Source: Bacteroidia bacterium
GTDB taxonomy: Bacteria; Bacteroidota; Bacteroidia; Bacteroidales; UBA7960
DNA: 51,154 nucleotides
Direction of reading: 5' to 3'
Assembly (NCBI GenBank): GCA_007695305.1
Contig: REEA01000115.1
Coordinates: forward strand, 1 to 51,154
Part shown: positions 15,451 through 24,969 of the stretch, one piece after another
Numbering within the stretch: position 1 is the first letter of the stretch
Layout: each line of letters begins with the position of its first letter
Notes under the pieces: model-generated
The model's input: only the letters and a program-made list of their open reading frames with translations
Database searches by the model: none
Told to the model about the DNA's origin: nothing
Made by a program: the position numbers and the translations under genes

Positions 15451-18312
15451 CTACTCTTCTCCTCTCCGGATGCGGTCGGCTCTGGCGTTGGCTTCGTCGA
15501 TAATTTGATCTGCCCGCTGGTCAGCTTCATTTTCAATCTGATTTGCACGTCGGTCGGCTTCTGAAACGAGGGCTTGGCCTGCACGTCGGGCTGCCGCGAC
15601 AGCAACTGGTCCACTGGCCTCTTCCAACAGGCGGTCGGCTTGCTCCCTGGCCTCCTGACGTACCCTTTCCGCTGATCTGGCCGCTTCCCTCCTGATGGAT
15701 GCTGCCCGGCGTTCAGCCTCATCAACTACTTGCTGTGCACGGGCTTCCAAATCCTCCCTTAGCTGCTCCCGGGTGTCTTCTATCTTTTCCATAATTTCAT
15801 CCTCAGCCTGCCTGACAACACTGTCCACCTCGTCCCGAATGCGGTCTTCCACATCACGAACCAACCGCTCTGCCTGATCCTTCAGCCGGTCGAGGACGGC
15901 ATCCACGGTTCCGGGCATGCCCACAGAAAGCTCAGGATTGGTCACCGTGCCCCCAATATGCACGTCTATTTGTACTTTGTCACCGGGGTCTACCTTTATT
16001 CCACGACCGGCAGCCTGTGCAATGAGCCCGTCCAGTACCTCGGTGGCCTGCGTGCCAAATTGCGCCCATGGAATATCCATTCGCATGGAATAATCAATCC
16101 GCTGGTCAAACCAGGTGGACCCGCTGATCCTGGCTGAAGACTCACCAAACCTGATGTTAAATGGATCCGTGTCCACTTTCCCGTCAGCGAAGGAAAAGCG
16201 CAAAGCCACGTTACGGACATCGAAAGACCTGAAATTGTCCATCCTGAGCCGTTCGGCCAGGCGCACAAGAGAGGGATAATTTTCTATTTTGATGGCCGAT
16301 GAACTGAGGCGACCGCTGCCGGCCAGCGTCTCAAGCACCGGCCGCAGTGATTCATCCAACGTCGCATTTATAGTGATACCTCCGGATATTCTGCCGCTTG
16401 CATATTCGGCAACAGGGGCAAGAACACCTACCGTGTTAAGCGTGCCAAAGGCTTCAGCAATATCAAAATTGGAAAAATCCAAAACAAACCGCGTATCAGG
16501 AAGTTCACCGCGGGTGTCGTAATACCCGCTCATGGCCAGCCGGCCTCCCAAAAACCCCATGCTCAGGTCCTGCAACCCGGCCTGCTCATCCACAATTTGC
16601 AGGTTCCCCCGTATGTCACGAATATCCATATCACCAAACACCAGCCTTTGTATCCTGGCTTGCAACCTGAAGTCAATATTTGCCGGCACAGGGATCACAC
16701 TGAGCGTCATGGGTTCGTCCGTTTCCTCCGCTTCGGGAATGGCAGCCATGAGCTGGTTGACATGTATGAGTCCCGATTCAACGGTAAATCGGCCACGTAA
16801 AAGATCATCATCAAACCAGTAAGACAACATATTGTCTATCTGGCCCGTGGCGCTCAGGTCACTGTCACCCATACGCGCCTGAAAACGACCAATGGTAATA
16901 TGCCGGGGACTTATCCGGGCTTGCATCTGGTGAAGTTCGAAACGGGCGGGTAATATGGCTGATTCAACAGCTACATTATTGGCCAGGAAAGTACCGGTGG
17001 CATGGAAGTTTTGGTAATTGCCTGTTTCAATGGCTGAAAGATGTCCCCTGGCTTCCATGTTGCTCTCCAGTAAGCCTTCCAGTAACATCCCCTCTTCCAG
17101 GGGCACGAAAGTGGCGATATCTGACAGATCCAGCTTGCCGTTTATGGCCAGATCAATCCATGGGTCGCTCACAGGTGTTCTCATAGCAAACCTGGCATCC
17201 ACAGGGTTTCCGGCCAGGTTCATGCGAAACACGGGGACGTCCACCCTTACTGCGTCAGCATTGTTGCCGGTGTTTACAATCCGTGCGTCAACAAAAACAT
17301 CACTGAGTGCTGCAGGCAGATCGGGATAGCTGAACATCCCATCATCTATATTCAGCGCCAATTCAAACCCGGGAATGGATTCACCTTTCAGCAAGCCATT
17401 CACCGAACCATGTAAAGCAAGGCTTCCGGCTGTTTGCAGTGAGGCAAAGTCGTCGGCATACAGTGCAGGTATCAGGGACAGGAATGCGCCAAAATCGCTT
17501 CTGGCCGCTGTAAAAGAAAAGTCCATCATGGTGCCGCCACCCCCGGGCAACCCAATCACACCATCAAAGCCAATGGGTAAGGCATTCAGCAATAACTCAT
17601 TTTCCCGAAAGGTAAATGTCCAGTCGCGCATATCCATTTCCATTTCCGCTACAATCCGGGCGGCGACGTTGCTCAGCACCGGGAAACGGTCGTAGCGCAA
17701 ACTGAATGATTCGATGTGCGTGTTCCGGGTGGCAATATTGGTCACATCCATGGTGAGATCACCACTGAACCGGCCTGATAAACCGTCCACATCAATATAG
17801 GTAAGGAAGGCATCATCATGATAAGACACTTTGCCGTTTCGGATGTCCACTCTGCGCAGAGAAAGCTGGAAGTCGAAATCCTCGGTGACTTCGGTTTCCT
17901 CCTTTGGTTCAGAAGGGGGAATGATATCCCAATTGGCGCTTCCATCTTTCAGGTAACGCAACATCAGATCAGGTTTGTCTAAGCGTATTCTTTTGATTTC
18001 ATAACCATCGCCGCCAAGCAGACTGCGAAGGTCAATGGTGATTTGCAGCCTTCCGATATCCGCCAGTGTTTCTCCCTCGAATGGCGCTTCATTCACGATC
18101 AGGATATCATGAATACTCAGCGTTATATCCGGGAAATTTCGAATAAAAGACAGGCGCGTCTTACCAAAATCAACACGGGCATCCACCTGCTCATTCACTT
18201 CATGCTTGATCCGTTCAACAATGGCTCCCCGGAATGCGTAGGGAACAATGATAAGAAGCAACAAGAGGGTCGCCAGAACGATGAACAAAACCTTGATAAC
18301 TTTTTTTGCCAT
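15451..18312 (-). CDS. AsmA-family envelope protein with a charged coiled-coil tail
   Basis: A 953-residue protein. A basic start and one membrane helix (about residues 4-25) anchor it in the inner membrane. The AsmA N-terminal region follows, then long beta-rich repeats and the AsmA C-terminal domain (to about residue 820). These are the features of the AsmA/TamB/YhdP bridge proteins that carry phospholipids between membranes. The last roughly 145 residues are almost purely Arg/Glu/Asp/Ala-rich, with heptad-like spacing (DEAERRAASIRREA, NQIENEADQRADQI), a predicted long coiled coil. ATG 18312 is chosen: the 44-residue upstream extension has no family features and covers the intergenic promoter region. 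It is divergent from the amylase gene. Confidence 0.88.
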   Translation of the reverse strand: MAKKVIKVLFIVLATLLLLLIIVPYAFRGAIVERIKHEVNEQVDARVDFGKTRLSFIRNFPDITLSIHDILIVNEAPFEGETLADIGRLQITIDLRSLLGGDGYEIKRIRLDKPDLMLRYLKDGSANWDIIPPSEPKEETEVTEDFDFQLSLRRVDIRNGKVSYHDDAFLTYIDVDGLSGRFSGDLTMDVTNIATRNTHIESFSLRYDRFPVLSNVAARIVAEMEMDMRDWTFTFRENELLLNALPIGFDGVIGLPGGGGTMMDFSFTAARSDFGAFLSLIPALYADDFASLQTAGSLALHGSVNGLLKGESIPGFELALNIDDGMFSYPDLPAALSDVFVDARIVNTGNNADAVRVDVPVFRMNLAGNPVDARFAMRTPVSDPWIDLAINGKLDLSDIATFVPLEEGMLLEGLLESNMEARGHLSAIETGNYQNFHATGTFLANNVAVESAILPARFELHQMQARISPRHITIGRFQARMGDSDLSATGQIDNMLSYWFDDDLLRGRFTVESGLIHVNQLMAAIPEAEETDEPMTLSVIPVPANIDFRLQARIQRLVFGDMDIRDIRGNLQIVDEQAGLQDLSMGFLGGRLAMSGYYDTRGELPDTRFVLDFSNFDIAEAFGTLNTVGVLAPVAEYASGRISGGITINATLDESLRPVLETLAGSGRLSSSAIKIENYPSLVRLAERLRMDNFRSFDVRNVALRFSFADGKVDTDPFNIRFGESSARISGSTWFDQRIDYSMRMDIPWAQFGTQATEVLDGLIAQAAGRGIKVDPGDKVQIDVHIGGTVTNPELSVGMPGTVDAVLDRLKDQAERLVRDVEDRIRDEVDSVVRQAEDEIMEKIEDTREQLREDLEARAQQVVDEAERRAASIRREAARSAERVRQEAREQADRLLEEASGPVAVAAARRAGQALVSEADRRANQIENEADQRADQIIDEANARADRIRRGEE

Positions 18313-18329
18313 TTTATTTCTTTTATGGA

Positions 18330-18337
18330 ATAAGATA
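18330..18337 (-). promoter_or_regulatory. Weak -7 box candidate for the AsmA gene
   Basis: The minus strand reads TATCTTAT, six of eight matches, 18 bases before the ATG at 18312. Confidence 0.3.
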
Positions 18338-18427
18338 CGAGAATCTGTAAAATTAATGAAAAATATAATTTTGGGTCGTAATCTCTGCCTGCACAATGTG
18401 AACGCTCCCTTAGTGCTGTCAATTTTG

Positions 18428-18435
18428 TATCTTTG
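18428..18435 (+). promoter_or_regulatory. -7 promoter box of the secreted amylase gene
   Basis: TATCTTTG is a perfect match ending 26 bases before the ATG at 18461. Confidence 0.7.
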
Positions 18436-18460
18436 CAAAAACATTTAAATTTTTACCGAT

Positions 18461-21250
18461 ATGCTGAAAACAGGACTTAGTATTCTTTCCATAATCATTT
18501 TCTTTACTTTTTCTTTGACGGCCCAAATTACCACTGACCCACCTCTGCCCACCGCAAATGAGCCGGTTGTCATAACATTTGATGCCACTCAGGGTGGTGG
18601 TGGCTTGGCCGGCTACACCGGCGATGTTTACGCCCACACTGGCGTAACCATACAGGGAGTGGGGCAATGGCAGTATGTGATTGGAGGTTGGGGCAATAAT
18701 GATGAGCAACCCCAGCTTACGCGTATCGGCGACGACCTTTACCAGCTGGAGATCACGCCCAGCATCCGGGCGTTTTACGGCGTACCCTCCCACCAGGTGA
18801 TTACCGAAATGTGCTTTGTCTTCAGAGCCGCTGAAGGCAGTCCGCAAACGGAAGACCTTTTTGTCACTGTTGTGGAAGAGGGACTCAATGTTTCCATCCT
18901 TTCCCCGGTGGGCATGCAGCCCGTTTTTGCGTTTAATGACATTGTACCCATCCTGGCCAATGCCAATGAAGCCGACTCCATTGCCCTTCGTATCAATAAT
19001 GCATACATCACCTCCACCACCGAGGACCAGCTCTCCTATAACTGGCAGGCTGACAGCTACGGGCAACAGCACATTCTCGTAACCGCCTATGGGGAGGATA
19101 ATGAAACAGCCGAAGCAGAAACGTCCGTTTTCATCCGGCAGGCTGTCACAGTGGCTTCATTGCCCGACGATGTTGTTAATGGCATCAATTATATTGATGC
19201 CAACACGGTGACACTTGTCCTGCACGACCCGCCGGCACTTAAAGAATTTGTTTTTGTAATCGGTGATATGAACGACTGGACACTGACTGAAGACCACCAT
19301 ATGTACAGGACACCCGACGGCACCCGGTTTTGGCTGACGTTGACCGGGCTTGAGACAGATACCGAATATGGTTTTCAGTATTATATTGACGGTGAATTGC
19401 GACTGGCTGATCCATACACCCATAAAGTCCTTGACCCCTGGAATGACCACTGGATCAGCGACTTTAACTATCCGGACCTGAAACCCTATCCCCACGGAGA
19501 AACAGCGGGCATTGTAAGCATTTTACATCCGGGCCGCCCGGCATATGAATGGGAAGTAACCGACTTCACTCCTCCGGCCGTGGAAGACATGGTTATCTAT
19601 GAGCTGTTGATTCGTGACTTCGTGGAAACCAGTGCCATCAAAACAGTCATGGATTCGTTGGACTACCTGCAAAACCTGGGCGTAAACGTGATTGAACTGA
19701 TGCCTGTAAACCAGTTTGAGGGCAACATTTCATGGGGATATAACCCTGCCCTGTATTTTGCCACTGATAAAGCCTATGGAACCCGCGAAGATTATAAGCG
19801 TTTTATTGATGAGGCCCATAAGCGTGGCATGGCGGTGGTGCTGGATATCGTACTCAATCACAGCTTCAACCTGTCGCCTCTTGTACAGATGTATTTTGAT
19901 CCGGAGGCCGGCGGATGGGGCCAACCGCTGCCGGAAAACCCCTGGTATCTGGAAACCTGCCCCCATGAACCATGGTGCTGGGGTAACACCTTTGACCAGG
20001 ACAGTCCTTATACACAAGAACTCTTTAAACGCATAGTACAATATTGGATAACAGAGTTTAACGTGGATGGCTTTCGCTTTGACTTTACCAAGGGCTTCAC
20101 CAATGAGCAAACCGGTGGCCAGGGCTGGAACTATGATGCTGCCAGGATCGCCAACCTCAAACGTATCGCCGATGAAGTATGGGAAGTGAACCCTGATGCC
20201 TATGTTATATTGGAGCATTTTACTGAAAATGCCGAAGAAAAAGAACTGTCAGACTATGGCATGCTGATTTGGGGAAACATCACACATGCCTACCAGGAAG
20301 CAGCAATGGGGTGGCTCGACAACTCCAACTTCGATTGGATCTCCTACCAAAACAGAGGGTGGGACGATCCTCACCTGATTGGCTACATGGAAAGCCATGA
20401 CGAAGAACGCATCATGTTTAAAAACATCACATGGGGCAATTCCAGCAACCCTGATCACAATATCAAAAACCTGTCAACGGCACTTCGCCGGGCAGAACTT
20501 GTCGCCGCATTCTATTTCCCCATTCCCGGACCAAAAATGATCTGGCAGTTTGGAGAGCTGGGCTATGACTATTCCATCAATCACTGTCAGGATGGTACCA
20601 TCGATGAAGGCTGCCGGACAGACCCAAAACCCATCCGCTGGGACTATTTTGACGACTGGCGCAGACATCGGGTATATACCATCTATTCGCTGCTGGCCAA
20701 CCTGAAGCAGGAGCATGATGTTTTCCGTACCGATGACTATTCCCTCAGCCTGCAAGGCCCCATGAAACGGATCCACCTGAACCATCCGTCCAGAAATGTT
20801 ACTGTGTTGGGAAACTTTGGTGTGGTGGCCGGCGACATGCAGCCCAACTTCCAGGAAACCGGCACCTGGTATGAGTATTTCAGCGGCGACGTACTGCAGG
20901 TCACCGATGTAAACCAGACCATCCAGTTGCAACCCGGAGAATACCGCATGTACTCAACCGTCGCATTCCCGGAGCACGGTGAACCCCTCGTTAACCCTGA
21001 ACCCGATAATTCAGCACAAGAAACAATAAAGATATATCCCAACCCGGCACGACATGTGTTGAACATCTCCGCCACAGACCCGATTCAGTCTGTTGAAATA
21101 ATTGACATGGTGGGAAGAACCATCAGCAGAAAAGTGCCGATGGAGACATATACCACAATTACAACGAGCCATCTGAACCCGGGATTGTATTTTGTGCGGG
21201 TAAAAACAGCTGAGGGAGTAATTACCGAAAGCGTCCGGGTTGTCAGATAA
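18461..21250 (+). CDS. Secreted GH13 alpha-amylase-family enzyme with type IX sorting domain
   Basis: A 929-residue secreted glycoside hydrolase. A signal peptide (about 1-21) precedes beta-rich N-terminal modules, including an isoamylase-like E-set domain near 255-340 (VFVIGDMNDW). The GH13 barrel spans about 375-750. The catalytic residues are present: Asp541 as nucleophile (GFRFDFTKGF), Glu585 as acid/base (VILEHF) and Asp647 (ESHDEER). Residues 854-929 form a type IX C-terminal sorting domain (IKIYPNPARHVLN), so the enzyme is sent to the cell surface through the SprA-containing system. It should cut alpha-glucans such as starch or glycogen outside the cell. No SusC/SusD-type uptake genes are nearby. 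Confidence 0.94.
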   Translation: MLKTGLSILSIIIFFTFSLTAQITTDPPLPTANEPVVITFDATQGGGGLAGYTGDVYAHTGVTIQGVGQWQYVIGGWGNNDEQPQLTRIGDDLYQLEITPSIRAFYGVPSHQVITEMCFVFRAAEGSPQTEDLFVTVVEEGLNVSILSPVGMQPVFAFNDIVPILANANEADSIALRINNAYITSTTEDQLSYNWQADSYGQQHILVTAYGEDNETAEAETSVFIRQAVTVASLPDDVVNGINYIDANTVTLVLHDPPALKEFVFVIGDMNDWTLTEDHHMYRTPDGTRFWLTLTGLETDTEYGFQYYIDGELRLADPYTHKVLDPWNDHWISDFNYPDLKPYPHGETAGIVSILHPGRPAYEWEVTDFTPPAVEDMVIYELLIRDFVETSAIKTVMDSLDYLQNLGVNVIELMPVNQFEGNISWGYNPALYFATDKAYGTREDYKRFIDEAHKRGMAVVLDIVLNHSFNLSPLVQMYFDPEAGGWGQPLPENPWYLETCPHEPWCWGNTFDQDSPYTQELFKRIVQYWITEFNVDGFRFDFTKGFTNEQTGGQGWNYDAARIANLKRIADEVWEVNPDAYVILEHFTENAEEKELSDYGMLIWGNITHAYQEAAMGWLDNSNFDWISYQNRGWDDPHLIGYMESHDEERIMFKNITWGNSSNPDHNIKNLSTALRRAELVAAFYFPIPGPKMIWQFGELGYDYSINHCQDGTIDEGCRTDPKPIRWDYFDDWRRHRVYTIYSLLANLKQEHDVFRTDDYSLSLQGPMKRIHLNHPSRNVTVLGNFGVVAGDMQPNFQETGTWYEYFSGDVLQVTDVNQTIQLQPGEYRMYSTVAFPEHGEPLVNPEPDNSAQETIKIYPNPARHVLNISATDPIQSVEIIDMVGRTISRKVPMETYTTITTSHLNPGLYFVRVKTAEGVITESVRVVR

Positions 21251-21658
21251 CCAAGACCATGAAACTTGTTGTTTATTGTGCAAGTGCTGCTTTGCCCGGA
21301 AGAGTAATAGGGTTTTAAGTGTTTATCTTTGCTTGAGAATCTGTATATCATGGTTTTATGATTTGTTTTTTGAATGCTGATGCTTCGCAATGTTGATCCC
21401 GCACATGCGGAACTGATAAAAATCCGCAGTGATCAGCGTTTGCCAAAAGCAATCCTTCCCACGCCTGCGGGATCCGCATTCAAGTAATCATTCACCTGTG
21501 TGTAAAATAAAATGTCATGGGCGTTTCATCACATATACAAACGAATATATTATTTGCATCAGAAATCACGTTATGCACTCCCCGGATTATTCGCTAACCC
21601 GATATTCCGGGGTGACAGGCTATAAAAATGTAAACTTTAACACAAACAAAACACCTTT
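21251..21658. other. Intergenic region before the OmpA lipoprotein gene
   Basis: This 408-base gap has no credible gene. It holds a perfect plus-strand -7 box at 21324-21331, a short hairpin CCGC-ACAT-GCGG at 21399-21410, and the inverted 17-base copy (21513-21529) of the sequence at 155-171. If the box is used, the OmpA lipoprotein mRNA has a leader of about 320 bases. Confidence 0.5.
21324..21331 (+). promoter_or_regulatory. -7 promoter box, far upstream of the OmpA lipoprotein
   Basis: TATCTTTG is a perfect match, with a predicted start near 21336. No closer perfect box was found before the ATG at 21659. Confidence 0.5.
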
Positions 21659-22645
21659 ATGAAGAAGAACAACGTATTGCTATTCGTTGCCATTGTGGCA
21701 ATGGTTGCATTTTCCTGTGTACCGGTGAGAAAGTTTGAAGATCTGGAAGCAAGACACAATCAAACTATAGCGGACAAACAAGACGTTCAGGCAGAGCTGG
21801 ACAAATACAAGTGGGATAATGCCCGTTTGTTTGATGAACTTGACAATCTGTCGCGGGCAGCCGAGAGGCTGAGGGAAGATACTTTTCAAATGGGCAGGCA
21901 ATACAGGCGTTTGCAGCAAAACTATGACCAGTATGTGGATCAGGCCCAAAAAATGATGGCCGGTCAAAGTGAAGAGATGCGACTGGTGATGTTGCGATTG
22001 CAGGCCACCCAGGAAGACCTTCAACGGAGGGAGGATGCGTTGAGCAAAGCCACTCGCGAACTGGAAGAAAAAGAACGCAGCCTTGACGGTTTGATGGCCG
22101 ATGTGCTGGCAAAAGAGTCAAGGGTAAATGAACTGGAAGAGATACTGATGCGCCAGGATTCCATTGTTGAAAACCTGCGAAGCACCCTCTCCACAGCTTT
22201 GCTTGGCTTCCGTGACCAAGGACTGTCGGTAGAGGTACGTGGTGGCAAAGTATATGTGTCTATGGAAGAAAACCTCCTTTTTGCAACAGGAAGCACGCGG
22301 GTTGACCGGCAGGGAGAGCAGGCTCTGAAAGAGCTGGCAAAAGTGCTGGAGGACAATCCCGACATCAACATCATGATCGAAGGACATACCGACAATGTGC
22401 CGATAAGGGCCGGATCAGCTATCCAGGACAACTGGGACCTCAGCGTCATGCGTGCTACTTCCATCATCAGAATATTGTTGAAACATGGTGATATTGATCC
22501 AAAGAGATTTATCGCGGCGGGACGCGGAGAATATCATCCGGTTGACCCTGATGACACACCGGAAGCAAGGAGAAAAAACAGACGTACAGAAATCATCCTG
22601 ACACCTGAGTTGGACGAGCTGTTCCGTATCATCGAACAACACTGA
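21659..22645 (+). CDS. OmpA-family outer-membrane lipoprotein with coiled coil
   Basis: A 328-residue lipoprotein. The signal peptide ends in a lipobox with Cys20 (VAFSC), so the mature protein is lipid-anchored. Residues about 28-185 are a continuous charged coiled coil. The C-terminal OmpA/MotB domain (about 205-320) carries the peptidoglycan-binding signature EGHTDNVPI and RRKNRRTEIIL. It should tie the outer membrane to the cell wall. Without a beta-barrel it is not a porin; it resembles the stand-alone OmpA lipoproteins of this phylum. Its maturation would depend on the lipoprotein acylation enzymes also seen in this window. Single gene. Confidence 0.92.
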   Translation: MKKNNVLLFVAIVAMVAFSCVPVRKFEDLEARHNQTIADKQDVQAELDKYKWDNARLFDELDNLSRAAERLREDTFQMGRQYRRLQQNYDQYVDQAQKMMAGQSEEMRLVMLRLQATQEDLQRREDALSKATRELEEKERSLDGLMADVLAKESRVNELEEILMRQDSIVENLRSTLSTALLGFRDQGLSVEVRGGKVYVSMEENLLFATGSTRVDRQGEQALKELAKVLEDNPDINIMIEGHTDNVPIRAGSAIQDNWDLSVMRATSIIRILLKHGDIDPKRFIAAGRGEYHPVDPDDTPEARRKNRRTEIILTPELDELFRIIEQH

Positions 22646-22836
22646 TATCAGTTCAATGGTCGACAAGTTTCACTCCATGTCTGATACGATGAACTAAATG
22701 CAGGACTCAGGCCCTTCGCTTTTGTTAACAACCGGCGGTCGCGACAGACATCGCGCTAACTTGCATTTATTCCTGGACAGACAATCAACGTGTGTACTGA
22801 TTAAAAAATTTGTGCATTGCATAGATCAAAAAATTA

Positions 22837-22844
22837 TATCTTTA
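22837..22844 (+). promoter_or_regulatory. Probable -7 promoter box of the malic enzyme gene
   Basis: TATCTTTA, seven of eight matches, ends 24 bases before the ATG at 22868 and lies inside the longer TTG-initiated frame, excluding that start. Confidence 0.5.
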
Positions 22845-22867
22845 CCACGAACCAAAAAAAATCCATC

Positions 22868-24322
22868 ATGAAAAAAATTAACATCACCCTTGACAATCTC
22901 GAAGAATTAATTCCTGAATCTTTCACACAGGAACAAAAAGCCAAAACCAAGACCCTTTTTTACAAGGAGCTTGCACTTCGCGCCCATCGTTTCTACAATG
23001 GCAAAATGCAAACCTTGCCTAAGGCCCCCGTGGTTGGTTTCAACTGGTTCAACGCATGGTACACCCCCGGCGTGTCGAAGATCTCTACCACTATCCGGGA
23101 CGACAACGACACCTCTTACGAGCTTACCAACCGTGGCAACCTGGTAGCTGTTGTGAGCGACTCCACCCGCGTACTTGGCGATGGCGACTGTACACCCCCC
23201 GGTGGTATGGGCGTTATGGAAGGCAAAGCCTTTTTGATGAAGTACCTGGGAGGCGTTGACGGGATAGCCATCTGTGTGGACAGCAGAGGCCCTGACGGCA
23301 AAAATGACCCGGAAAAAATCATCGATTTCGTGAAAATGTCTCAATATAGTTTTGGGGCCATTAACCTGGAAGACATCGCACAACCCAATTGCTACCGGGT
23401 GCTCGATGTGCTCAGGGAGGAATGTGATATCCCTGTCTGGCACGATGATGCGCAAGGAACAGCCTGTGTTACCCTGGCCGGGCTGATCAATGCCCTGAAG
23501 CTGGTGGATAAAAAGATGGAAGATGTAAAGATCGTATATTATGGTGCGGGTGCTTCCAACGCAACCATTGCCCGTATCGTAAATGCAGCAGGGGCGGATC
23601 CGGCCAAATCCATCATGTTTGACTCCACAGGTGCATTGCATACCGGCCGGAAGGATATCGAAGAAGATAAGCGTTTTTACCGCAAATGGGAACTTTGCCA
23701 GATCACAAACCCTGACAAGGTGGAAACCATGGAAGAAGCCATGATAGGCGCCGATGTGTTGATTGCTCTGTCAAAACCCGGCCCTGATGTGGTGAAAAAA
23801 GAATGGATCCAGGTAATGGCCGACAAATCAATCGTGTTTGTTTGTGCCAACCCGGTGCCTGAAATCTATCCCTATGCGGCAAAAGAGGCAGGCGCTTATA
23901 TCGTAGCCACCGGTCGCGGTGATTTTCCAAACCAGGTAAACAACTCCATCGGCTTCCCGGGTATTTTGAAAGGCGCACTGCTGGTGAGAGCCAGGAAGAT
24001 TACCGATAATATGGCCATTGCCGCAGCAGAAGCCATTGCCCGGTTCTCAGAAAAACGGGGGATCCACACTGAAGATATCATCGCAAAAATGAGCGAGTCA
24101 GAGGTGTTTCCCTATGAAGCAGCCGATGTGGCCATGCAGGCCATCAAAGACGGGGTGGCACGAAAAGAAATGACCTGGCAGGAAGCCTACGACATTGCCA
24201 AAAAAGACATCGAACATGCACGTGCAACCACCCAGTCGCTTATCGACCACGGCTTCATCCAGCAACCACCGGAAGAAATGCTGAATGAAGCGCTGCAGGC
24301 TGCCATCGATGCGGTTAAATAA
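22868..24322 (+). CDS. NAD(P)-dependent malic enzyme
   Basis: A 484-residue malic enzyme catalysing oxidative decarboxylation of malate to pyruvate, feeding pyruvate and reducing power. The N-terminal malic domain shows the family Tyr (NAWYTPGVS) and the Lys segment (KAFLMKYLGG). The metal-binding region is NLEDIAQPN and HDDAQGTA. A Rossmann NAD(P) domain follows (VYYGAGASNATIARI). It lacks the C-terminal phosphotransacetylase-like domain of the long MaeB enzymes. The ATG at 22868 is preferred to a TTG at 22817 that would start upstream of the promoter. Malic enzyme, ruvA and sprA follow each other on one strand, an order I associate with this phylum. Confidence 0.95.
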   Translation: MKKINITLDNLEELIPESFTQEQKAKTKTLFYKELALRAHRFYNGKMQTLPKAPVVGFNWFNAWYTPGVSKISTTIRDDNDTSYELTNRGNLVAVVSDSTRVLGDGDCTPPGGMGVMEGKAFLMKYLGGVDGIAICVDSRGPDGKNDPEKIIDFVKMSQYSFGAINLEDIAQPNCYRVLDVLREECDIPVWHDDAQGTACVTLAGLINALKLVDKKMEDVKIVYYGAGASNATIARIVNAAGADPAKSIMFDSTGALHTGRKDIEEDKRFYRKWELCQITNPDKVETMEEAMIGADVLIALSKPGPDVVKKEWIQVMADKSIVFVCANPVPEIYPYAAKEAGAYIVATGRGDFPNQVNNSIGFPGILKGALLVRARKITDNMAIAAAEAIARFSEKRGIHTEDIIAKMSESEVFPYEAADVAMQAIKDGVARKEMTWQEAYDIAKKDIEHARATTQSLIDHGFIQQPPEEMLNEALQAAIDAVK

Positions 24323-24349
24323 TAAGGTTCAAAGCTTATACAGATAAAG

Positions 24350-24940
24350 ATGATAGCCTTCATTGAAGGAACCATTGAAGAGAAAAACCCGGCCTACCTG
24401 GTAGTGAATTGCCAGGGGGTCGGGTATCTGCTTCATATCAGCCTGAATACCTATAATGCTGTTCCGGACAAAGGAACTGCCCGAATGCTCACACTACAAG
24501 TCATTCGCGAAGATGCCCATACTCTTTTTGGCTTCGCCGACAAAGAAGAACGTGAACTTTTCAGACATCTGATTTCCGTGAGCGGTGTTGGACCAAATAC
24601 CGCACGCATGATCCTGTCGGCCATGACACCGGCAGAAATAAAAGCAGCCATTGTTAATAACAATATCAGCATCCTGCAATCGATCAAAGGAATTGGGGCA
24701 AAGTCAGCACAGCGAATCATTGTAGACCTGAAAGATCGTTTGGAAAAAGAAGGAGTATTTAAGGAGGAAAATTTACTGATAACAGACAATACTATCCAGC
24801 AAGAAGCGTTATCTGCTTTAGTAATGTTGGGGTTTGCAAAAAACTCGGCCCAAAAGGCCATTGCCGCCATCCTGAAAAAACACCAGGGCTCCGTTCAAAG
24901 CGCAGAGTATCTCGTTAAGGAGGCATTAAAAAGTTTTTGA
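24350..24940 (+). CDS. ruvA: Holliday junction helicase subunit RuvA
   Basis: A 196-residue DNA-binding subunit that grips the four-way junction and recruits the RuvB motor for branch migration. The N-terminal OB domain covers about residues 1-62 (MIAFIEGTIEEKNPAYLVV). Two helix-hairpin-helix motifs follow (LISVSGVGPNTARMIL at about 75-90 and LQSIKGIGAKSAQRIIVDLK at about 108-127). The C-terminal RuvB-contact domain is about 145-196. It lies 27 bases after malic enzyme and runs directly into sprA, whose frame opens within its stop codon. Confidence 0.97.
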   Translation: MIAFIEGTIEEKNPAYLVVNCQGVGYLLHISLNTYNAVPDKGTARMLTLQVIREDAHTLFGFADKEERELFRHLISVSGVGPNTARMILSAMTPAEIKAAIVNNNISILQSIKGIGAKSAQRIIVDLKDRLEKEGVFKEENLLITDNTIQQEALSALVMLGFAKNSAQKAIAAILKKHQGSVQSAEYLVKEALKSF

Positions 24941-24969
24941 TTGTTTTTTTTATAATTGTTTTGGTGCTA

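Noticed and set aside
15426-15725. A 100-residue N-terminal extension of the thioesterase
   Set aside because: It is the out-of-frame shadow of the AsmA coiled-coil tail; the hotdog domain begins at the ATG at 15425.
18313-18444. A 44-residue N-terminal extension of the AsmA protein
   Set aside because: It precedes the basic residue/membrane-helix start typical of the family and runs through the divergent promoter region of the amylase gene.
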